NCBI GenBank assembly: GCA_045595185.1
Contig: JAZNZX010000059.1
Coordinates: 1-64,000 of the forward strand
DNA: 64,000 nucleotides
Direction: 5' to 3'
DNA from: Fimenecus sp045595185
GTDB taxonomy: Bacteria > Bacillota > Clostridia > Oscillospirales > Acutalibacteraceae
Below the pieces are notes generated by a model that was not told where the DNA came from, ran no database searches, and saw only the letters and a list, made by a program, of their open reading frames with translations. This document shows, piece after piece, positions 23,118 through 32,870 of the stretch (positions are counted from its first letter, which is position 1; every line of letters begins with the position of its first letter). The position numbers and the translations under genes were made by a program.

Positions 23118-23675
23118 ATGTCGGAATACTATTTGATATCACAGTTACCGTCCTTGGACGGAATCAGTGAAAATATGATGTTGCCTATTACGGAAGAACG
23201 ATTTTTTCAGTTGTGCAATGAAATTTCAGGCAAAAAAATCCGGAACGAATTAAGTAAAATCACACTTTTACCGTCAAGGGAATATGAAAAATCAAGCTCT
23301 TTTGTAATCGAAAGCTGGAACAATGGTGAACGAAATCTGCGTCTTGCTCTTGCAAAGGTACGGGCAGAAAAAATGAAAAAGCCATTTGAAATCGGAAATA
23401 TTCCGTTATCCAATGAGCTTATAAAAATTGCAAACACTGCAATAGATATAGAAAGTCCTATTGAAGCCGAAAAATTCCTTAATGCCTATCGTCTTGAGTT
23501 TTTAGAAACACTCAGACCCATGGATAATTTTTCAGAGGAATTTATTTACTATTACGGACTTAAATTAAAATTGATTTCACGCATCAGAAAGTTTGATACA
23601 AACGCAGGTGAAATCGCATACAGAAATATTTACGACTCCATTATGAATGGGGACAAGTTGGAGGTTATACAATGA
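23118..23675 (+). CDS. DUF2764 family V-ATPase-associated protein
   Basis: A 185-residue helical protein starting MSEYYLISQLPSLD, the hallmark opening of the DUF2764 family found between subunits E and A in V-ATPase operons of Bacteroidetes, spirochaetes and some Clostridia. In these operons the usual subunit C gene is missing, so DUF2764 may be its functional equivalent, linking the ring to the stalk. That role is inference from position. It starts two bases after subunit E and overlaps subunit A by four. Confidence 0.8.
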   Translation: MSEYYLISQLPSLDGISENMMLPITEERFFQLCNEISGKKIRNELSKITLLPSREYEKSSSFVIESWNNGERNLRLALAKVRAEKMKKPFEIGNIPLSNELIKIANTAIDIESPIEAEKFLNAYRLEFLETLRPMDNFSEEFIYYYGLKLKLISRIRKFDTNAGEIAYRNIYDSIMNGDKLEVIQ

Positions 23676-25441
23676 CCGTGAACACAGGTAAGGTTGTAAG
23701 TATAAACGGTAACCTTGTGTCAGTTCAGTTTGACGGCAACGTTTCTATGAATGAAATTTGCTTTGTTAAAGTTGGTGACACATCACTTAAAAGTGAGGTT
23801 ATTCGTATAAGAGGTAATATCGCACAAATTCAGGTTTATGAAATGACTGACGGTATCAAATGTGGGGATATTGTAGAATTCACAGGCGATATGTTGTCGG
23901 CTGATTTAGGTCCGGGTTTGCTCGGTCAGGTTTATGACGGACTTCAGAATCCACTTCCTGTATTGGCCGAACAAGCAGGTTGGTTTTTAGAGCGTGGCAT
24001 TTATGCCGAAAGCCTTAATTCCGAGAAAAAATGGGAATTCACACCTACTGCTAAGGTTGGTGACACTTTACGTGCAGGTGAATATATCGGTACAGTTCCT
24101 GAAGGACCGTTTACCCATAAGATTTTTGTGCCTTTCTATCTTCTCGGAAGATACACATTAAAATCAATCGTAGAAAAAGGCGAATATACAGTTAAGGATA
24201 CTGTTGCAGTCCTTACAGATGAAAGAGGCCGCGAAATTCCTGTTTCCATGTCCTTTAAGTGGCCTGTAAAACGCGCAGTAAAATGTTACAGCGAAAGATT
24301 AGCACCTATTGAAACAATGGAAACAAAGGTGCGTCTGATTGACTCGTTCTTCCCTGTTGCAAAGGGTGGAACATACTGTACTCCGGGTCCTTTCGGTGCA
24401 GGTAAAACTGTGTTACAGCATACAACATCAAAATATGCTGATGTGGATATTGTTATAATTGCTGCTTGCGGTGAACGTGCAGGTGAGGTTGTTGAAACAC
24501 TTACTGAATTCCCTGAGCTTACAGACCCTAAAACAGGTCGTTCACTTATGGAAAGAACAATTATTATCTGTAACACTTCATCAATGCCTGTTGCATCTCG
24601 TGAAGCATCAGTTTATACATCAGTAACCCTTGCCGAGTATTATCGTCAAATGGGACTTAATGTTCTTCTCCTTGCTGACTCAACATCTCGTTGGGCTCAG
24701 GCTTTAAGAGAAATGTCAGGACGACTTGAAGAAATTCCTGGTGAAGAAGCATTCCCAGCATACCTTGAATCATATATTGCAGCATTCTATGAACGAGCAG
24801 GTTATGTTCGTTTGCCTGACGGAAGTACAGGTTCTGTTACAATCGGTGGTACTGTTTCACCTGCAGGTGGTAACTTTGAAGAACCTGTTACACAAGCAAC
24901 ACTTAAGGTTATTGGTGCTTTCCATGGTCTTTCTCGTGAGCGTTCCGATGCAAGAAAATATCCTGCTATTGACCCGCTTATTTCATGGTCAAAGTACAGA
25001 ACTGTAATTGACGGTAAAAAGTCCGATTATTGCAAAAAAATTCTTTATCACGGAAACGAAATCGGCTCTATGATGAAAGTTGTCGGTGAAGAGGGTACAA
25101 GTATTTCCGACTATATTGTTTATCTTAAAGCAGAAATGCTTGACGCAGTTTATCTTCAGCAGAACTCATTTGATTTGACAGATGCAAACTGCGGAACAGC
25201 ACGTCAGAGATATGTTACAGACAAGCTTGTCTGTGTTTTAGGTAGTGAATACGAAATAGATAATAAAGACGATGCCCGTAGCTTCCTTAACCGTTTACGA
25301 CAGAAATTCATCGACTGGAACTATAAAGAATTCTTAAGTGACGATTTTAAGAAGGTTGAAGAAGAAATCGACACATTGTATAAAGAAAAGAACGGTAAAA
25401 TCAGTGCAGAAGCTGAACGATTATTAAAGGACGGTGAGTGA
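23672..25441 (+). CDS. ntpA: V-type ATPase catalytic subunit A
   Basis: A 589-residue protein. The Walker A loop is G239-P-F-G-A-G-K-T246; the conserved GERAGE, LADSTSRWAQALREMSGR and the late YVRLPDGSTGSVTIGG stretches all match A subunits, including the non-homologous insert that distinguishes A from F-type beta subunits. Three copies alternate with B to form the head where ATP is hydrolysed or made. The start overlaps the previous gene (ATGA), and it is joined to B in the same way. Confidence 0.97.
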   Translation: MTVNTGKVVSINGNLVSVQFDGNVSMNEICFVKVGDTSLKSEVIRIRGNIAQIQVYEMTDGIKCGDIVEFTGDMLSADLGPGLLGQVYDGLQNPLPVLAEQAGWFLERGIYAESLNSEKKWEFTPTAKVGDTLRAGEYIGTVPEGPFTHKIFVPFYLLGRYTLKSIVEKGEYTVKDTVAVLTDERGREIPVSMSFKWPVKRAVKCYSERLAPIETMETKVRLIDSFFPVAKGGTYCTPGPFGAGKTVLQHTTSKYADVDIVIIAACGERAGEVVETLTEFPELTDPKTGRSLMERTIIICNTSSMPVASREASVYTSVTLAEYYRQMGLNVLLLADSTSRWAQALREMSGRLEEIPGEEAFPAYLESYIAAFYERAGYVRLPDGSTGSVTIGGTVSPAGGNFEEPVTQATLKVIGAFHGLSRERSDARKYPAIDPLISWSKYRTVIDGKKSDYCKKILYHGNEIGSMMKVVGEEGTSISDYIVYLKAEMLDAVYLQQNSFDLTDANCGTARQRYVTDKLVCVLGSEYEIDNKDDARSFLNRLRQKFIDWNYKEFLSDDFKKVEEEIDTLYKEKNGKISAEAERLLKDGE

Positions 25442-25443
25442 GA

Positions 25444-26739
25444 ATGAATAAAGTTTTTAATCGAATTGAATCAATCACCGGTAACGTTATCACAGTAAGA
25501 GCAAATAATGTTCAGTACAAAGAATTGGCACAAATTAACACTCGTTTTGGTAAATCACTTGCACAGGTTAATAAAATCGAAGGCGATATTGTTTCACTTC
25601 AGGTTTTTGCAGGTGGTCAGGGTGTTTCAACAGGTGACGAGGTACGCTTTTTAGGTCGTGAAATGCGAGTTTCATTTAGCGAAGACTTGTTAGGTCGTAT
25701 TTTCAACGGTTCAGGTGAGCCAAGGGATAAAGGTCCTGCACTTACAGAGAATATGAAGCCTGTTGGTGGCCCGTCAGTAAACCCTACAAAACGAATTCTT
25801 GCCAACCGAATGATGAGAACAAATATCCCTATGATAGATATGTTCAACACATTGGTTGTTTCACAGAAATTACCTATTTTCTCAATTTCAGGTGAACCAT
25901 ACAATCAGCTTCTTGCTCGTATTGCTATGCAGGCAGAAGCAGATGTTATTGTCCTTGGTGGTATGGGACTTAAATATGACGATTTCCTTTATTTCAAGGA
26001 AGAATTGTCTCAAGGTGGAGCACTCAGCAAAACTGTTATGTTTATTCATACTGCATCTGACCCTACTGTTGAATGTATGATGATTCCTGATATGGTTTTG
26101 GCTGTTGCTGAGCAGTTTGCTTTGCAGAATAAGGATGTATTGGTATTGCTTACTGATATGACAAACTTTGCCGATGCTATGAAAGAAATCGCAATTACTC
26201 AGGAACAAGTTCCTTCTAATCGTGGTTATCCGGGTGACCTTTATTCTCAGTTGGCTGCTCGTTATGAAAAGGCTGTTGACTTTGATGATTCAGGTTCGGT
26301 TACTGTTCTTGCAGTTACAACAATGCCAGGTGATGACGTTACTCATCCTGTGCCTGATAATACAGGTTATATCACAGAAGGTCAGTATTACCTTAAGGGT
26401 GGTCGTATTGAGCCATTCGGTTCACTTTCACGACTTAAGCAGAATGTTAACGGAAAAACAAGAAAAGACCATCGAGCACTTATGGATGCTATGATTCGTT
26501 TGTATTCTTCATATAAGGAAACACTCGAAAAGAAAAATATGGGCTTTTCTATGAATAAATGGGACGAGAAACTCCTTAAATACGGTAAACTTTTTGAAAG
26601 CAAAATGATGGATTTATCTGTCAACTTATCTCTTGAACAGTCACTTGATTTAGGTTGGGAAATTTTATCCGAATGTTTCCAAAAAGACGAAACCGGAATT
26701 AAATCAGACCTTACTGATGAATTCTGGCCAGTTGGATAA
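25444..26739 (+). CDS. ntpB: V-type ATPase subunit B
   Basis: A 431-residue non-catalytic nucleotide-binding subunit. It lacks a Walker A loop (the corresponding place reads FSISGEPYNQL) but keeps VLVLLTDMTNFADAMKEI and the late TMPGDDVTHPVPDNTGYITE, as B subunits do. Three copies alternate with A. The start may be the GTG at 25438, which overlaps the stop of subunit A, or the ATG at 25444; I list the ATG. Confidence 0.96.
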   Translation: MNKVFNRIESITGNVITVRANNVQYKELAQINTRFGKSLAQVNKIEGDIVSLQVFAGGQGVSTGDEVRFLGREMRVSFSEDLLGRIFNGSGEPRDKGPALTENMKPVGGPSVNPTKRILANRMMRTNIPMIDMFNTLVVSQKLPIFSISGEPYNQLLARIAMQAEADVIVLGGMGLKYDDFLYFKEELSQGGALSKTVMFIHTASDPTVECMMIPDMVLAVAEQFALQNKDVLVLLTDMTNFADAMKEIAITQEQVPSNRGYPGDLYSQLAARYEKAVDFDDSGSVTVLAVTTMPGDDVTHPVPDNTGYITEGQYYLKGGRIEPFGSLSRLKQNVNGKTRKDHRALMDAMIRLYSSYKETLEKKNMGFSMNKWDEKLLKYGKLFESKMMDLSVNLSLEQSLDLGWEILSECFQKDETGIKSDLTDEFWPVG

Positions 26740-26753
26740 GGGGGAAAGTAGTC

Positions 26754-27386
26754 TTGGCAAAACTCAAATTAACAAAAAACGAGTTAAAGGTACAAAAGGA
26801 TGCACTCAAAATGTACCAGAGATATTTGCCGACTCTGACACTTAAAAAACAACAACTTCAAGCAGAAATCCGTACTATTGAAGCTAAAGCAAAAGCAGTA
26901 AGAAGTGAAAAAGAGAACCTTGAAAAAGGCTTTAAGGATTGGATTGCTGTTTTCAGCGAAAAGGATGTTTTCCCTGAAGGAATAATCACCGTTAGCAATA
27001 TCCGTAAAGGAAAAGGAAATATTGCAGGTGTTACGATTCCTACCTATGAGGGAGCTGACTTTTCAAGAAGTGATTACGATTTGTACGAAACACCTTTGTG
27101 GGTTGATATTGCTGCAAATCATATGGAAAAAGCAATGTCACTTGATTTGGAGGCAGAAGTGTTAGATGAACAAGTGCGACTTTTAGGTGCAGAGCTTTTA
27201 GCAACATCTCAAAGAGTCAATTTGTTTGAAAAGGTAAAAATCCCTGAAACACAAAATAATATTAAAAAGATTTCAATATATATGGCAGACCAACAGGTAA
27301 GTGCCGTAGTTCGTTCTAAAATATCAAAACGAAAAATTGCACAGCGTAATGCTGAAGCTTCCGAAAGTGAGGTTTATGCATTATGA
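26754..27386 (+). CDS. ntpD: V-type ATPase subunit D
   Basis: A 210-residue protein with long N- and C-terminal helices that would form the antiparallel coiled coil of the central rotor shaft. The N-terminus KLKLTKNELKVQKDALKMYQ and the later RVNLFEKVKIPETQNNIKKI are standard for subunit D. It starts with TTG, about seven bases after AAGGGGG. It is joined to subunit I by a four-base overlap. No subunit F gene follows, although F normally caps the D shaft. Confidence 0.92.
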   Translation: MAKLKLTKNELKVQKDALKMYQRYLPTLTLKKQQLQAEIRTIEAKAKAVRSEKENLEKGFKDWIAVFSEKDVFPEGIITVSNIRKGKGNIAGVTIPTYEGADFSRSDYDLYETPLWVDIAANHMEKAMSLDLEAEVLDEQVRLLGAELLATSQRVNLFEKVKIPETQNNIKKISIYMADQQVSAVVRSKISKRKIAQRNAEASESEVYAL

Positions 27387-29302
27387 TTGTTCCTATGAAA
27401 AAAGTTTCTCTCATAATTATGGGGGACAAAAAAACAGAAACGCTTAAAAAACTTCGAAAGCTGGGAATGATTCACATTGAAATAACCGAAGGTTCAGGTG
27501 ACAGACTCACAGAACTTAGGGAACAAATTTCCTTGCTTGAAAATTCAGTTTTCCTTGTGGGAAGTAAAAAGAATGTAGAAAAGAAGGATTTATCACCTGC
27601 CGATGCATTGAGTATTGCAAAGGAAGTTGAGACTCATTCTGAAGAAAAAAAGAATTATCAGGCAGAACTGATTTCTCTCAACTCGGAGCTTGAACGACTT
27701 AAAAGTTGGGGAAATGTTGAACCCGACAGTATTATGGAGTTGCTCGCTAAAGGTGTTGATATTTCTGTTTATGAAATACCTAAAAAAGAATACGAATCTT
27801 TGGGTGAAAATATAAAAACCGTAAGACTTGGTGACAATAAAAATTCCGTAAAATGCTTATTGATTAAATCGGGAATTGACGGTGAAGACGAGCTTATTTC
27901 ATCACTTGACAGTTATAAGTTGGAATTACCACAGATGTCAACGGAAGATATGAAGAAAAAAATTCTTGATATCAATGAAAAAATCAAGACAATTGACGAA
28001 AAGCTTCTTTCTTACGAAGTCTACACAACAGCTCTTAAAAATGCAATCAAAGCCTGTGAAAAGGAAATTGAATTTGAGGTTTTTGCAACGGGTATGGAAA
28101 ATGAAAGCCTGTCAGACAAGGACAAAAATCTTACCGTAGCATATTTCAAAGGCTATATCGAAGCAGATAATATTACGGAATTACAAACAGTTGCAAAATC
28201 TAACTCTTGGGGACTTCTTGTTGAAGACCCAACGGAAGAGGATGATGTTCCTACCAAGCTTAAAAACAATAAGTTTGTAAGTCTTATTTATCCGTTGACT
28301 GACTTTTTGGGAGCAGTTCCCGGATACTTTGAGTATGACATCTCAGGTTGGTTTTTAGCATTCATTCTTGTTTTCTTTGGTATTATCTTCGGTGACGGTG
28401 GATATGGATTATTCATCTGTGGCGTGGTTGCCGTACCGATTATAAAAGCCCTTGTTACAAAGAAAGAGGTTTCACCGACCTTCTTGCTTATAGGACTTTT
28501 CGGATTGTCAACCGTATTGTGGGGAACTCTTACTTGTACTTGGTTCGGACTTTCTGCCGAGCAGATACCACAGTGGTTGCAGAAATTGTCAATTCCTGTA
28601 ATTTCAAATGTGTATGCAGACAGAATATGGTATCCGTTCTGGACGGAAGGTGATGTGGGACTTACCACAGCACAGAATTTACAGATATTCTGTTTCTCAT
28701 TGGCACTTGTTCAGTTGACAATTGCACATATAAAAGGTGCAATAAGAAACAGGCGTTCACTTAAAATACTTGGTGACATCGGTTCAATATTACAGCTTTT
28801 CGGAATTTACTATTTGGTATTGAGCCTTGTTGTAAATCCGCTTGTATTCACATTTTCACTTGTAATAAGTGGCATTCCTGTGGGTACGGTTGCAATTGCA
28901 CTTATAGGAATAGGCTTCCTTTTAAGCTTTGTATTCTCAAATTATGAGGGAAATATTATAAAATCTGTTCTTGCAAGTCTTACAAATATAGTTTCTGTCT
29001 TGCTTGGTGTAGTTAATGTATTTTCCGATATAGTTTCCTATATACGCCTTTGGGCTGTCGGTCTTGCAGGCGCAGCTATTGCAGCTACTGTAAACGAATT
29101 GGCAGGACCGTTACTTGGAAACTTCTTATTTATGATTGTTGCGATAATTCTTCTTGTATTCGGTCACGGACTTAACATGATACTGAATGTTCTTTCAGTT
29201 ATCGTTCACGGTATAAGACTTAATACATTGGAATTTTCATCGCATCTTGATATGTCCTGGAGCGGACATAAATTCAAACCGTTTAAAGAACAAATTGATT
29301 AA
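27383..29302 (+). CDS. ntpI: V-type ATPase membrane subunit I (a-type stator)
   Basis: A 639-residue protein. Residues 1-300 are a soluble, coiled-coil-rich domain that contacts the peripheral stalk; residues 310-620 hold about seven to eight membrane segments, including FGIIFGDGGYGL near residue 335 and SYIRLWAVGLAGAAIA near 550, whose Arg is the conserved residue facing the ring. It forms the ion half-channels. It lies between D (overlap of four bases) and K. Confidence 0.95.
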   Translation: MIVPMKKVSLIIMGDKKTETLKKLRKLGMIHIEITEGSGDRLTELREQISLLENSVFLVGSKKNVEKKDLSPADALSIAKEVETHSEEKKNYQAELISLNSELERLKSWGNVEPDSIMELLAKGVDISVYEIPKKEYESLGENIKTVRLGDNKNSVKCLLIKSGIDGEDELISSLDSYKLELPQMSTEDMKKKILDINEKIKTIDEKLLSYEVYTTALKNAIKACEKEIEFEVFATGMENESLSDKDKNLTVAYFKGYIEADNITELQTVAKSNSWGLLVEDPTEEDDVPTKLKNNKFVSLIYPLTDFLGAVPGYFEYDISGWFLAFILVFFGIIFGDGGYGLFICGVVAVPIIKALVTKKEVSPTFLLIGLFGLSTVLWGTLTCTWFGLSAEQIPQWLQKLSIPVISNVYADRIWYPFWTEGDVGLTTAQNLQIFCFSLALVQLTIAHIKGAIRNRRSLKILGDIGSILQLFGIYYLVLSLVVNPLVFTFSLVISGIPVGTVAIALIGIGFLLSFVFSNYEGNIIKSVLASLTNIVSVLLGVVNVFSDIVSYIRLWAVGLAGAAIAATVNELAGPLLGNFLFMIVAIILLVFGHGLNMILNVLSVIVHGIRLNTLEFSSHLDMSWSGHKFKPFKEQID

Positions 29303-29322
29303 ATTTATGAAGGAGAATGATT

Positions 29323-29748
29323 ATGAACTTCGGATTATTAGGAACATCTTTGGCAATGGGTATTGCCGCAATAGGCTCTGCAATCGGTATCGGTATTGCA
29401 GGTCAGGCATCAATTGGTGCTTGGAAAAAATGCTATATGAACAATAAGGCAGCACCATTTATTCTTACAGTTTTTGCAGGTGCACCTCTTACACAGACAA
29501 TCTACGGCTTCCTTTTGATGCAGCAGATGAAGGGCTCAGATGCTGACCCTGCATTCTTAATTGGTCTTGGTATTGCCTCAGGTCTTGCGATGGCTTTCTC
29601 AGCGGTATTCCAGGGTAAAGCAGGTGCTGCAGGTGCAGACGCATTAGCAGAAACAGGAAAAGGCTTCTCACAGTACATCACAGTTGTTGGTCTTTGCGAA
29701 ACAGTTGCTTTGTTCGCACTTGTTTTCAGCATGGTGGCACTCGGATAA
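29323..29748 (+). CDS. ntpK: V-type ATPase ring subunit K with sodium-binding residues
   Basis: A 141-residue proteolipid with two hairpins (four membrane segments). Counting from MNFGLLG, T57 and Q58 in APLTQTIYGF, Q97 in FSAVFQGK and E126 in GLCETVAL match the residues that bind Na+ in the Enterococcus hirae NtpK ring (T64, Q65, Q110, E139). The ring therefore probably carries Na+ rather than H+. The ATG at 29323 lies seven bases after AGGAG; the ATG at 29317 is too close to it. Confidence 0.93.
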   Translation: MNFGLLGTSLAMGIAAIGSAIGIGIAGQASIGAWKKCYMNNKAAPFILTVFAGAPLTQTIYGFLLMQQMKGSDADPAFLIGLGIASGLAMAFSAVFQGKAGAAGADALAETGKGFSQYITVVGLCETVALFALVFSMVALG

Positions 29749-29773
29749 GAAATCTAATATTCATATGTAAAAA

Positions 29774-29809
29774 AAGCGTTGCAAAAGGGGAACCCCAAAT
29801 GCAACGCTT
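29774..29809. terminator. Terminator of the V-ATPase operon (shared with the converging aro operon)
   Basis: AAGCGTTGCA pairs with TGCAACGCTT, with an inner GGGG/CCCC, followed by AATTTTTTG. A-rich sequence on the other side lets it act in both directions. A related hairpin lies at 60128-60169. Confidence 0.85.
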
Positions 29810-29837
29810 AATTTTTTGTTATAGTTTATGGCTTTTA

Positions 29838-30866
29838 TTAAAGTGTATCAGCTAAATCATAAATAAGCTTTTCAGTCTTTTCCCAACCAAGGCAAGGGTC
29901 AGTAATTGATTTACCGTAAACACAATCTTCAGGCTTTTGTGCACCGTCTTCAATATAGCTTTCTATCATAAGTCCCTTTACGAGCTTTTTAACATCGGCA
30001 GAATGACGACAGCTATGAAGAATTTCCTTTGCAATTCTTGGTTGTTCCATCCATTTCTTGCCTGAGTTAGCGTGGTTTGTATCAATAATTACTGCAGGAT
30101 TTAAAAGTCCTGATTTTTCATAGGTTTCTGCAAGGTGAATAAGGTCTTCATAATGATAGTTAGGCATTGATTGACCGTGCTTATTTACATAACCTCTCAA
30201 AATTGCATGAGCAAGTGGGTTACCCTGACTTTCAACCTCCCAGCCTCGGTAAATGAATGTGTGAGAATGTTGTGCGGCTGTAATTGAATTCATCATTACA
30301 GAAATGTCACCACCTGTAGGGTTTTTCATACCTACAGGAATGTCAAAACCGCTTGCTGTAAGACGATGCTGTTGATTTTCAACAGACCTTGCACCGATTG
30401 CAACATAAGAAAGAACGTCGTTAAGGTATCTGTAATTTTCAGGATAAAGCATTTCGTCGGCACAGGTAAAGCCTGTTTCAGTCATTGCTCTGATGTGAAG
30501 ATTTCTGATTGCAACAACACCTTTTAACATATCCTCGCCTTTATGCGGGTCAGGCTGATGGAGCATACCCTTGTATCCGTCACCTGTTGTACGAGGCTTG
30601 TTGGTATAAATTCTTGGAATAATAAGAATTTTGTCAGAAACCTTATCCTGAACAGTTCTCAGTCTTGATATGTAGTCGATTACGCTGTCATCGTTATCGG
30701 CAGAGCAAGGGCCTATAATTAAAATAAATTTATCGCTTTTACTTTCAAAAACATCCTTAATTTCCTTATCGCGGTTAATTTTTATAGTTTCAAGTTCAGG
30801 TGTCAAAGGATACTGAGCCTTGATTTCCATTGGAATCGGTAATTTTCTTTTGAAATTCATATTCAT
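29838..30866 (-). CDS. aroF: DAHP synthase (3-deoxy-7-phosphoheptulonate synthase), AroG-like class
   Basis: A 342-residue enzyme that condenses phosphoenolpyruvate and erythrose-4-phosphate in the first step of aromatic amino acid synthesis. Motifs: LIIGPCSADND (about residue 48), IPRIYTNKPRTTGDGYKG, GARSVENQQHRLTASG, and the metal-binding VIIDTNHANSGKKW. There is no fused chorismate mutase or ACT domain. The ATG at 30866 lies eight bases after GGAGG; the extra five codons from a TTG at 30881 include that site. It is the last gene of pheA-tyrA-aroF. Which of aroF/G/H it equals cannot be told. Confidence 0.93.
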   Translation of the reverse strand: MNMNFKRKLPIPMEIKAQYPLTPELETIKINRDKEIKDVFESKSDKFILIIGPCSADNDDSVIDYISRLRTVQDKVSDKILIIPRIYTNKPRTTGDGYKGMLHQPDPHKGEDMLKGVVAIRNLHIRAMTETGFTCADEMLYPENYRYLNDVLSYVAIGARSVENQQHRLTASGFDIPVGMKNPTGGDISVMMNSITAAQHSHTFIYRGWEVESQGNPLAHAILRGYVNKHGQSMPNYHYEDLIHLAETYEKSGLLNPAVIIDTNHANSGKKWMEQPRIAKEILHSCRHSADVKKLVKGLMIESYIEDGAQKPEDCVYGKSITDPCLGWEKTEKLIYDLADTL

Positions 30867-30886
30867 TTTTGTTTCCTCCAAAATAA

Positions 30887-31744
30887 TTATTCTTTGTCAA
30901 ACAATGCTCTGCGTTCGGTTGAGTGACGCATCATTTTTCTCATTGAGTCAACATCGTCTGTTTCAAGCATTGTTTTAAGTTCGTTAAATTTGTTTATAAA
31001 CAGGTTCATCTGTTCAAGAAGAGCCGATTTATTCTCTATAAAAAGCTCGCTCCACATAAGGTCGTTTATTCGGGCAATTCGTGTAAGGTCACGGAACGAG
31101 TCACCCGTAAACTTTTCCATATTCTCTTTATCGTTACAGGTCATAAGAGTTATGGCGATACAGTGAGTTAACTGTGAAAGAAAACCTATCATTTCGTCGT
31201 GCTCTTCAGGTGAAAGAGTGGTAACATTTGAAAATCCAAGTAATCTTCCAAGCTCCATACAAGTGTTGATTGCTTCAGGCGTATTTTTGTCGGTTGGAGT
31301 AACAATATAATTTGCTCCTGCAAACATTTTATCTGTGCTGTTTTCAACACCGGAAACCTCTCGTCCTGCCATCGGATGAGCTGCAATAAACTCAACATCA
31401 GGACGAAGCATTTCCTGTACTTTATATACTATACTGCATTTTACACCTGTTACATCAGTTATGAGTGCACCGCTTTTAAGAAGACTCTGATTTTGTTCAA
31501 TCCATTCTATAAAAATATGTGGATACAATGCGAAGATCACAATATCTGCTTCGCCAATCATTCTTTTGTCAAGCTCCGTTGAGCCTTCATCAATCAGTTT
31601 TTCCTTTAACGCATAGTCAATGGAGCTTTGCTCCTTTGTAATTGCACTTATGTGAAAGCCAAATCGTTTTAAAACTTTCGCATAGCTACCGCCTAAAAGT
31701 CCAAGACCGACTATCAGTATTTTTTTGTTTACATTTACTATCAT
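30887..31744 (-). CDS. tyrA: Prephenate dehydrogenase
   Basis: A 285-residue NAD(P)-dependent enzyme that turns prephenate into 4-hydroxyphenylpyruvate, the tyrosine branch. The nucleotide loop is VGLGLLGGSYAKVLKRFG near residue 10; the active-site stretch is AAHPMAGREVSGVENS near 120, with the later LSPEEHDEMIGFLSQLTH. It lacks an ACT domain, so feedback control may rest on the leader and on pheA. It lies 11 bases after pheA and 20 before the DAHP synthase gene. Confidence 0.93.
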   Translation of the reverse strand: MIVNVNKKILIVGLGLLGGSYAKVLKRFGFHISAITKEQSSIDYALKEKLIDEGSTELDKRMIGEADIVIFALYPHIFIEWIEQNQSLLKSGALITDVTGVKCSIVYKVQEMLRPDVEFIAAHPMAGREVSGVENSTDKMFAGANYIVTPTDKNTPEAINTCMELGRLLGFSNVTTLSPEEHDEMIGFLSQLTHCIAITLMTCNDKENMEKFTGDSFRDLTRIARINDLMWSELFIENKSALLEQMNLFINKFNELKTMLETDDVDSMRKMMRHSTERRALFDKE

Positions 31745-31755
31745 TGTTATAACCT

Positions 31756-32844
31756 CTATATTTCGCTATGTGGTGCGAAGGTTCCTGCAATTTTAAGCTT
31801 GTCACAAACCTCGTTTAAGTCTGCAATCATTTTCTGACCTTCTTCATTATCGGTTGTACCGTCAATTTCGATATAGAAATAATACTGCCACGAATGTTTT
31901 TTCAGCGGTCTGCTTCGAAGAGCTGTCATATTATATCCGTATTTTCCGATAATGCTTATTGCGTTTGCAAGAGAACCTGCTTCATTCTTAACCGTAAACA
32001 TCAATACTGAATTTGAAAGTGATGATGAGTCAGCCTTGACTTTTGAAAGAACTGCAAAACGAGTTGTGTTTTCACCGCTTTTATTTATGTTTGCCTCAAG
32101 GATTTCAAGCCCATAAATTTCAGCAGTTTCAGCACTTGCAATTGCACCGAGAGTTTTATCGTTTTTATCGGCAACAGTTTTTGCAGCAATTGCAGTGTTA
32201 TTTGCTTCTTCAGTATCAAAACCACGAAACTTGATATAATCGTGACATTGACTAAGTGCCTGCGGATGACTTGTTACTTTTTTAATGTCATCAACAGTTG
32301 CATCGGGGACACCCAGCAAATTCTGATGAATTTCAAGCTCGTAAATACCGTTTATGAAAAGGTTGCCTGAAAAGATAAGGTCGATGGTTTGTCCAACTTC
32401 ACCTGCATAACTGTTTTCAATCGGAAGAACTGCCACATCTGCATCGCCGTTAACAACTGCCTTATATGCAGATTTAAAATCTCTGTAAGAGGTTCTTTGG
32501 CTGTCAGGAAAAATTCTTCCTGCAGCAATATGCGCAAATGCACCTTCTACGCCACTATATGCTACTTTAAGTCCATTTTGCAAGCGATATTGATATGAAC
32601 GGGAAATTGACATAAGATTTTTAATGTATTCAATATAATAGTTTTTAATTACACTATCTTCTATTAATGCAGAATTCTGTTCGATAACCAATTCTTCTCT
32701 TTTGGCATCAAAAATCGGAAGACCGAATTCTTTTTTGTGTTCATAAACCATCTCAGCGGCTTTCATTCGTTCAACAAACAATTCTGCCATCTGAGAATCG
32801 ACCCTATTTATAATCTCTCTTGCCTTATCAAGCTTATCTGACAT
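31756..32844 (-). CDS. pheA: Bifunctional chorismate mutase / prephenate dehydratase (P-protein)
   Basis: A 362-residue protein: chorismate mutase (residues about 1-85, with RMKAAEMVYEHKKEFGLPIF), prephenate dehydratase (about 90-270, with GVEGAFAHIAAG, VLPIENSYAGEV and VTSHPQALSQC) and a C-terminal ACT domain (about 280-355, with AGSLANAI and ALRSRPLK, which form the phenylalanine-binding site in known P-proteins). It makes phenylpyruvate from chorismate and is probably inhibited by phenylalanine. It is the first structural gene of the operon and lies behind an attenuator. Confidence 0.95.
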   Translation of the reverse strand: MSDKLDKAREIINRVDSQMAELFVERMKAAEMVYEHKKEFGLPIFDAKREELVIEQNSALIEDSVIKNYYIEYIKNLMSISRSYQYRLQNGLKVAYSGVEGAFAHIAAGRIFPDSQRTSYRDFKSAYKAVVNGDADVAVLPIENSYAGEVGQTIDLIFSGNLFINGIYELEIHQNLLGVPDATVDDIKKVTSHPQALSQCHDYIKFRGFDTEEANNTAIAAKTVADKNDKTLGAIASAETAEIYGLEILEANINKSGENTTRFAVLSKVKADSSSLSNSVLMFTVKNEAGSLANAISIIGKYGYNMTALRSRPLKKHSWQYYFYIEIDGTTDNEEGQKMIADLNEVCDKLKIAGTFAPHSEI

Positions 32845-32870
32845 ACCTTACAGTCCTTTCAAAAAGAAAA

